Shown piece by piece: positions 58,916 through 64,000 of a DNA stretch of 64,000 nt. This DNA comes from Petrolisthes cinctipes (lineage: Eukaryota > Arthropoda > Malacostraca > Decapoda > Porcellanidae). Under the pieces are notes generated by a model, which saw only the letters and a list, made by a program, of their open reading frames with translations, was not told the origin of the DNA and did not search any database. The stretch lies in the NCBI GenBank assembly GCA_033782935.1, contig JAWQEG010000293.1, positions 12,501 through 76,500 of the forward strand, read 5' to 3'. Position numbers and translations under genes: made by a program. Position 1 is the stretch's first letter. Each line of letters opens with the position of its first letter.

Positions 58916-59071
58916 TTAAAGACCCTGTGATCGTGTATGAAAATTGAAGGCTTCTGATTCCTCCTGACTATGCCACGAAACAAGGTCCTTCCATATAGGT
59001 GGTGTTTCGTGGCAATGTTTGAAGGACCCTCTATACCTCCAATTTTCTGACAACATCACAGGGGTCCTTAA
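58916..59071. mobile_element. TTAA foldback element, family 1 (copy c)
   Basis: 156 bp from TTAAAGACCCTGTGATCG to ACATCACAGGGGTCCTTAA, with the internal ATGCCACGAAACA and TGTTTCGTGGC inversion. It is directly adjacent to a family 3 element. Confidence 0.78.
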
Positions 59072-59498
59072 CAAAAAAATTAGTTATGTCCTGGTCCCAA
59101 AGGTGTTACACAGTATTGCCAGAATTACCGGTGCTGTAAGTTTAGTGGTGCCAACAATAAAGTGCCATGCTTTCCTATGCCGAAAGTGTGTTATTGCTGG
59201 ACTTTTCTGTGTCAAACCAAACCTTCCGGCACCAAATCTTTAATCCTGTGCATTATGGTGTTAAAATAATTAGCTTGTATTATTCCGGTTCCAAGATTTT
59301 AATGTCAATCTCTCTGGTATAGGACATCTGTTCCGAAAATCTTCAGGTACTAAGAATTTTTACCCTAACATTATGGTATAAACAATTGTAGGCTCAAACA
59401 TTCAAGTGGGAAAAAGTTAATATTAAACTTTCTTGCATCGGTAATTTAACATCAAACTTCCCGGTGCCACATTATTATTATTATTATTATTTTTTGTT

Positions 59499-59504
59499 TT
59501 TAAT
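59499..59504 (-). other. Candidate poly(A) signal of gene 9
   Basis: ATTAAA on the minus strand, about 36 bp after the stop codon. This is a common variant hexamer and no AATAAA is seen close by. Confidence 0.35.
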
Positions 59505-59539
59505 TCTCTCTTCTTAAGATGAGTTCTAATTGTAATATC

Positions 59540-61881
59540 CTAATCGAAGGTGATGCCTGCAGCTCGCTGTTCTTCGGCGATTCGGAGAAGATCATAGACG
59601 TGCTCAGGGAGTGGGTGAGGTGTGGGAAGGAGAGGGGACTCCACGCGGGTACCGAACTCGTCAGCGATGTATCGGACGTCAGCGAAGGTACCGTCTTCAA
59701 GCTGCATCCTACGGGAGTGACAGGAGGAATATGTTATACCATTTCAACTGTTCAAGAAACCTACGAGTACAACTAACTGTCAGCGAAGAAAGAGGAAGTG
59801 ATACGGTACCCATTATTCGAATCAATCAAACAAATTATTATTGCTGAAAAATAAAAGTATTGATACAGTATTTGCTACTTTCCTTTTAGTAGTAGAGTGT
59901 TTCGCTTCTTTAATCTAGCCATCTGGAATTAGTACTGACAAAGTATCAACGTTGAGAAAAAATAATAAAAACAGATATTCTCAGTCGACGTGTTCCTATG
60001 GTTATATAACGTCGTAGGCAGGTAAATCTAGAAGGCAAACTAGACAAACGTGGAGCCTGGAGCGTTGAAGGTCTTGTATTAACTTTGAGGTAAACTGTGT
60101 AAGACCAGCTCATTCCCAGTCACCTGGTAGAGATTCGAACTCCAGGTGAAAGGGTTGTGTTTAGGTGAAGGGAAAGTGTTTAGGTGGAGGGAAAGTGTTT
60201 AGGTGGAGGGAAAGTGTGTAGGTGGAGGGAAAGTGTTTAGGTGAAGGGAATGTGTTTAGGTGAAGGGAAAGTGTGTAGGTGAAGGGAATGTGTTTAGGTG
60301 AAGGGAAAGTGTGTAGGTGAAGGGAATGTGTTTAGGTGAAGGGAAAGTGTGTAGGTGAAGGGAATGTGTTTAGATGGAGGGAAAGTGTTGAGGTGGAGTG
60401 AAAGTGTTTAGGTGGTGGGAAAATGTTTAGATGGAGGAAAAGTGTTTTAACTGTACAGCCCACAACAGAATTTTCCCTAGATTTGATATTTATGCAATGT
60501 AATTCGCAAAGTTATTTTGATAAACATATTCTTGCTTAACCAATTCATCACTTATGACTTGTGAATGAAGACTGAAATAACTCTATACTTTTATCAGATC
60601 GTGTGATTCACAATAAACATATGATGCTTGAAGAAACCTAATGTTGTTAAGGGGGTGCGGGAATAGGGGGACAGGCTTGGGAGGGGGGTTTGGGGGGTGC
60701 GGGAATAGGGGGACAGGCTTGGGGTGGGTAGAAAGCCTGTCCCATATATCCGCACCCCCCTAACCCCCCTCAAGCCTGTCCCCCTACTCCCGCACCCCCC
60801 AAGCCTGCGCCCTATTCCCGCACCCCCCTTAACCCCACCAAGCCTATCCCCCTACTCCCGCACCCCCTTAACAGAGTGTATTGTGCCTCATGCTGTACCT
60901 GTATCCACCCTGCATGTTGACCTGTCCCTGGGAGCCCTGAGAGCCAGAGTTCTCGATGTAGATGCCGTTGTCTGCCTCCACGGCGTAGTTAAAGTTTCCC
61001 AGGCCATCATTCTGTCGGTCGTCACGCAGCAGCTGTACCACGGGCCGCCCCAACTCCTGCTGGAACTGAGGGGCGGCGGCGGTGACCACGGCAAGGCAGG
61101 CTAGTACCACCTGAGGAACACATGGATTATAACCACTCACTATTACAATGGAAATGGTTCAGTGATGCATCAAACTATTCGAAATTTATTAAGACTTGGA
61201 TATTGAATTGCTAGTGTACACATGAAGATCGAAATAAAAAAAAGATAAATATTTTCAACTCCGAATCTTATACCAGAGTCAATGCAACTAAATCTCAGCT
61301 AACAAAGTATTCCATAAAGAGAAGAATTGTGCTAATAATCCGAACTGTAAAAAGGACGAGGGAAGTTACTTTATACTTCCTGCGATATTAAAGTGAGTGC
61401 TGATTAATGCTTGATTATTATGTAAAAACTACCAGCATTCAGAACAACACAGAACAGCGATGAGTTCTCCTTTTACACCTTACATAATATTTACTCGTAC
61501 TCCTGTAGCATGGAAGAAGAGTAAGTACAGCCACAATCAAATATCCACTGACACTTTCCTTCTATCGTAATAAATATCTTGGTAATAAATAACAACACGT
61601 GTATGATTTTGCAGCACCTCATAATAATAATTGAGAGGGTTGAGTTGACGTAACGTGTCGTATGATTATATTTTGATATGATACTGATTTATTTGCACGA
61701 TGGAAGGAGAGTGTCGGTGGTTATTTGATTGTAGCTGTACAAAGATTCTCCTTGATCCAGTAATACCAGTCTTTGTTACACCATATACATGTTTTTCTAG
61801 TACTCCTACAGCCTGGAAGAAAGAGTAAAGCTTTTCCTAGTTCTAGTAATACCTGTTTTTGTTATTACTCACGAATTGCAT
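59540..61881 (-). CDS. RR-1 cuticle protein, gene 9 (minus strand, three coding exons)
   Basis: Predicted secreted chitin-binding protein of 129 residues. Coding exons on the minus strand are 61881-61873 (ATGCAATTC), 61110-60899 and 59708-59540. Introns are phases 0 and 2, and exon 3 is exactly 169 bp, as in genes 2-6 and 8. Signal peptide is about [34 protein letters not shown] leads into the RR-1 domain with [16 protein letters not shown] and [18 protein letters not shown]. The tail [16 protein letters not shown] resembles its neighbours. The intron-2 donor is GTACAG. Intron 2 carries a G-rich TTAA element whose edge lies 26 bp from the donor, and a 19-bp tandem repeat. Intron 1 carries a TA-type element. 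Unlike the other RR-1 genes it is on the minus strand. Confidence 0.9.
60150..60445 (+). repeat. 19-bp tandem repeat in intron 2 of gene 9
   Basis: About 15 units of AAGTGTTTAGGTGGAGGGA and variants (AAGTGTGTAGG, GTGAAGGGAAT). Confidence 0.9.
60647..60871. mobile_element. G-rich palindromic TTAA element (copy b), in intron 2 of gene 9
   Basis: 225 bp, TTAA at both ends. It has the same GTGCGGGAATAGGGG-ACAGGCTTGGG modules and the same GGGTGGGTAGAAAG centre as 5822-6028. Module number differs slightly. In the gene's sense strand it supplies many GGG runs starting just after the 5' splice site. Confidence 0.8.
61528..61737. mobile_element. TA-flanked CAGCCACAATC element in intron 1 of gene 9
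   Basis: 210 bp with ends CAGCCACAATCAAATATCC and GTTATTTGATTGTAGCTG, flanked by TA. Same family as 35675-35884. Confidence 0.93.
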
Positions 61882-61934
61882 GTTGTCTGAGTGTGGAGGG
61901 AGCGGGGAAGGTGCCAGGGTGCCGGAGTGTCTTG

Positions 61935-61942
61935 CTTATATA
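61935..61942 (-). promoter_or_regulatory. TATA box of cuticle gene 9
   Basis: On the minus strand TATATAAG begins 61 bp before the ATG at 61881. Further upstream the promoter flank is rich in CCACC/GGTGG. Confidence 0.75.
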
Positions 61943-62054
61943 CCCGTGGTGGCCCTGGTGGTGGTGGGGGTGGTAGTGCCAGGGGAGGGGGGGCATCACC
62001 TCGCCTGGGGGGGAAAGGGCCAGGTCACGCCTCTATGGCCTCACTTGCTGGGGC

Positions 62055-62255
62055 AGAAAAAGTTTATTACACTGGGAGCCTACAAAAGTCTGTTATTCAA
62101 GGAGCCTTCAAAATCTATTGCACAGGGGTACTCAAATGTCTATTACACAGGAAGCCTTCAAAGTCTATTACACAGGGAGCTATGTAAGTCTATTATACGG
62201 TACAAGAGTCCTTAAAAAATCAATGCACAGTGAGTCTTCAGAGTCTATTCCACAA
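62055..62255 (+). repeat. Degenerate tandem repeat with core GTCTATTACACAGG
   Basis: About eight imperfect units of 24-28 bp combine GAGCCTTCAAA and GTCTATTACACAGG motifs upstream of gene 9. Confidence 0.7.
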
Positions 62256-62262
62256 GCTAGTA

Positions 62263-62475
62263 CAGCCACAATAAAATAACCACCGACACTTTCCTTCCAT
62301 CGTAGTAAATATCTTGGTAATAAAGAACAACACATGTATGATTTTGCAGCACCTCATAATAACAACTGAGGGAGTTGAGTTGACATAAGGTGTTGTTGTA
62401 TGATTATATTTTGATATGATACTGATATATTTGTACGATGGAAGGAAAGTGTCGGTGGTTATTTGATTGTGGCTG
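62263..62475. mobile_element. TA-flanked CAGCCACAATA element
   Basis: 213 bp with ends CAGCCACAATAAAATAACC and GGTTATTTGATTGTGGCTG, flanked by TA. Confidence 0.93.
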
Positions 62476-62934
62476 TACTGTACCTCCACAGAAAGCAGTC
62501 GAAATATACAAGAATTCTGTTTAGAGTAAATATCAAATCTTGAAAGACTACTGGGTCAAATTACTTTAGTCCCATAGATTATTTGTGTTCTTTGTTGAGA
62601 AGGTAACTGGAAGGAAAACCAATCCCCTCCACATACAAATGATGGGAATAAGACATTTTCATTGATATGTCACCTACTGTAATTTTTCTTTTTCTATTTT
62701 TACCCATCGAGGCACAGAGAAGTTAAATCAATTCCAACCCACTTCATTCATATAAAAACCGTATGATGTAAACCTTAGTCTTACATCACATTTATCTGTG
62801 TCACTTAATGGTAATGAAATAATTGTACCAATGAGCGTAATTTTGAACAATCTTCAAAAATACACCCAAGAAATTAATTGTGGACTCATTTGTGGTTATC
62901 ATCCATTTTTTGTTATTATACTATACATTACACC

Positions 62935-63114
62935 ATATTTACACTACACTATACATATACATTATACACTATACACTATACATATACATTATACATATAC
63001 ATTATACATATACATTATACATATACATTATACATATACATTATACATATACATTATACATATACATTATACATATACACTATACACTATACACTACACT
63101 ATACATTACACTAT
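62935..63114 (+). repeat. TATACATATACAT tandem repeat
   Basis: Units of about 12-14 bp (ATACATATACATT and ACTATACACT variants). The Tyr/Ile/His ORFs in several frames are repeat translations. Confidence 0.92.
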
Positions 63115-63116
63115 AT

Positions 63117-63280
63117 TTAAGGGGATAGTATACTTTTGATATATTGGAGAGCGTTGATTCCTCCAGAGTATGTATGCCAGGAAACGTTACCAAATGAATA
63201 TAGAATTATGATGTTGGGCTGTTGCTTGATATATTTTGGAGGAATCAGTTGCTCCAGATTTACCAACACTGCAATATCAT
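63117..63280. mobile_element. TTAA foldback element, family 2 (last copy)
   Basis: Starts TTAAGGGGATAGTATACTTT. Halves are TTGATTCCTCCAGAGTATG and ATATTTTGGAGGAATCAG, followed by TGCTCCAGATTTACCAACAC. The right TTAA is not preserved. Confidence 0.7.
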
Positions 63281-63326
63281 CTTATTTCATTACACTGGAA
63301 GGAAAACCCGTGAATATTATAACGTA

Positions 63327-63536
63327 CAGCCACAATCAAATATCCACCGATACTTTCCTTTCATCGTAGTAAATATCTTGGTAATAAAGAACAACACGTG
63401 TATGGTTTTGCAGCACCTCATAATAATAATTGAGGTGGTTGAGGTAACGTAAGGTGTTGCATGATAATATTTAGATATGATACTGATTTATTTGCATGAT
63501 GGAAGGAAGGTGTCGGTGGTTATTTGATTGTGGCTG
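63327..63536. mobile_element. TA-flanked CAGCCACAATC element (last copy)
   Basis: 210 bp with ends CAGCCACAATCAAATATCC and GGTTATTTGATTGTGGCTG, flanked by TA. Same family as 35675-35884. Confidence 0.93.
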
Positions 63537-64000
63537 TACAAACATAATAAAGCATACATAAACAATTTATCTTGTAGAAAGAATCTGAGAAATAATACCT
63601 AGACAACACTGTATGAATATAACGGAGTCAACAAATTATTACGGTTCATATCATCAACATATTTCCGTAGCTGCATTTATTTTTATTATTTTTTTCGAAT
63701 TCAACCGCACTTGAATAATAATGATAACTTTTGGTGCGTGTTCTACAGGATTATGTGTTCACTATACTATGTACACAGAAGGATAGGATGACAAAAATTA
63801 TTCATAGCTTTAGAAACATTTTTATGAAGAAAGCTCAATGAAGTTAAACCTGCACTTACTAGAAAAACGTGGTATTAGAAGAGATGTAAATGAGATATTG
63901 AACTTGATGAAACTGATAATTAAGGAGGATACAACAATATTTTATAACTAAGTCGCCAAGACGGACACTGTACGACATTTTTAACTTGAAGAAATTTAGA

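Larger units (their letters stand above)
57049..59539. other. Intergenic region between convergent genes 8 and 9, no gene seen
   Basis: Between the 3' ends of gene 8 (plus) and gene 9 (minus). It contains miniature elements, an (ATT)n and a GATA-rich stretch (58380-58620, tandem ATAGATAGAT). No coding exon recognised. Confidence 0.6.
61943..64000. other. Upstream flank of gene 9 to window end, no gene seen
   Basis: Contains a degenerate GAGCCTTCAAAGTCTATTACACAGG-like repeat (about 62055-62255; listed by its core AGTCTATTACACAGG), two TA elements, a TATACATATACATT array and one TTAA element. The remainder (62480-62900, 63540-64000) shows nothing recognisable. Confidence 0.6.

Overview
This window is arthropod genomic DNA, most likely from a decapod crustacean (probably a crab). 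The reasons are spliced genes with TATA promoters, extremely dense (CA)n/(GA)n/(TTA)n microsatellites, and a cluster of small secreted cuticle proteins of the Rebers-Riddiford RR-1 (Chitin_bind_4) type. Their [16 protein letters not shown] lead-in resembles crustacean arthrodial-membrane and soft-cuticle proteins. No prokaryotic genes, tRNAs, rRNAs or transposase genes are visible. Gene models were built by eye from splice sites; none of the ORFs in the simple repeats looks coding.

Eight RR-1 cuticle genes share one architecture. A TATA box lies 61-89 bp before the ATG. Exon 1 carries only nine coding bases (MKL, MKI, MKF or MQF). A phase-0 intron interrupts the signal peptide. Exon 2 is 200-269 bp (signal peptide core and first half of the chitin-binding domain). 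A phase-2 intron splits an Arg or Gln codon, and a 169-bp coding exon 3 follows (181 bp in the first gene). They lie at 620-3528 (+), 11627-13301 (+), 22849-25136 (+), 29827-32265 (+), 37330-39693 (+), 46131-47671 (+), 54765-56805 (+) and 59540-61881 (-). A ninth gene at 48748-49328 (-) uses the same promoter and nine-base first exon but encodes an unrelated, very acidic 85-residue secreted peptide.

The middle of the window (about 21515-43372) is a head-to-tail triplication of a 7.1-7.4 kb unit (A, B, C), each with one nearly identical cuticle gene. Comparing the three copies gives a natural record of later events. Two Tc1/mariner-type miniature elements inserted at TA, with empty sites preserved in sister copies. 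A 23-bp deletion removed the standard intron-2 donor in copy A. An intron-1 tandem repeat changed from 6 to 15 to 11 units.

The rest is non-coding. It holds microsatellites and minisatellites (19, 24, 41/44, about 50 and 72 bp units), and many miniature inverted-repeat elements of two broad classes: TTAA-flanked foldback elements, often chained end to end and sharing a TTAA, and TA-flanked CAG-ended palindromes. Several sit in cuticle-gene introns, and one TTAA element lies about 115 bp upstream of a TATA box. Together the genes look like a moult-regulated battery of structural proteins that secretory epidermis deposits into flexible, chitin-rich cuticle; that role comes from the family, not from expression data.
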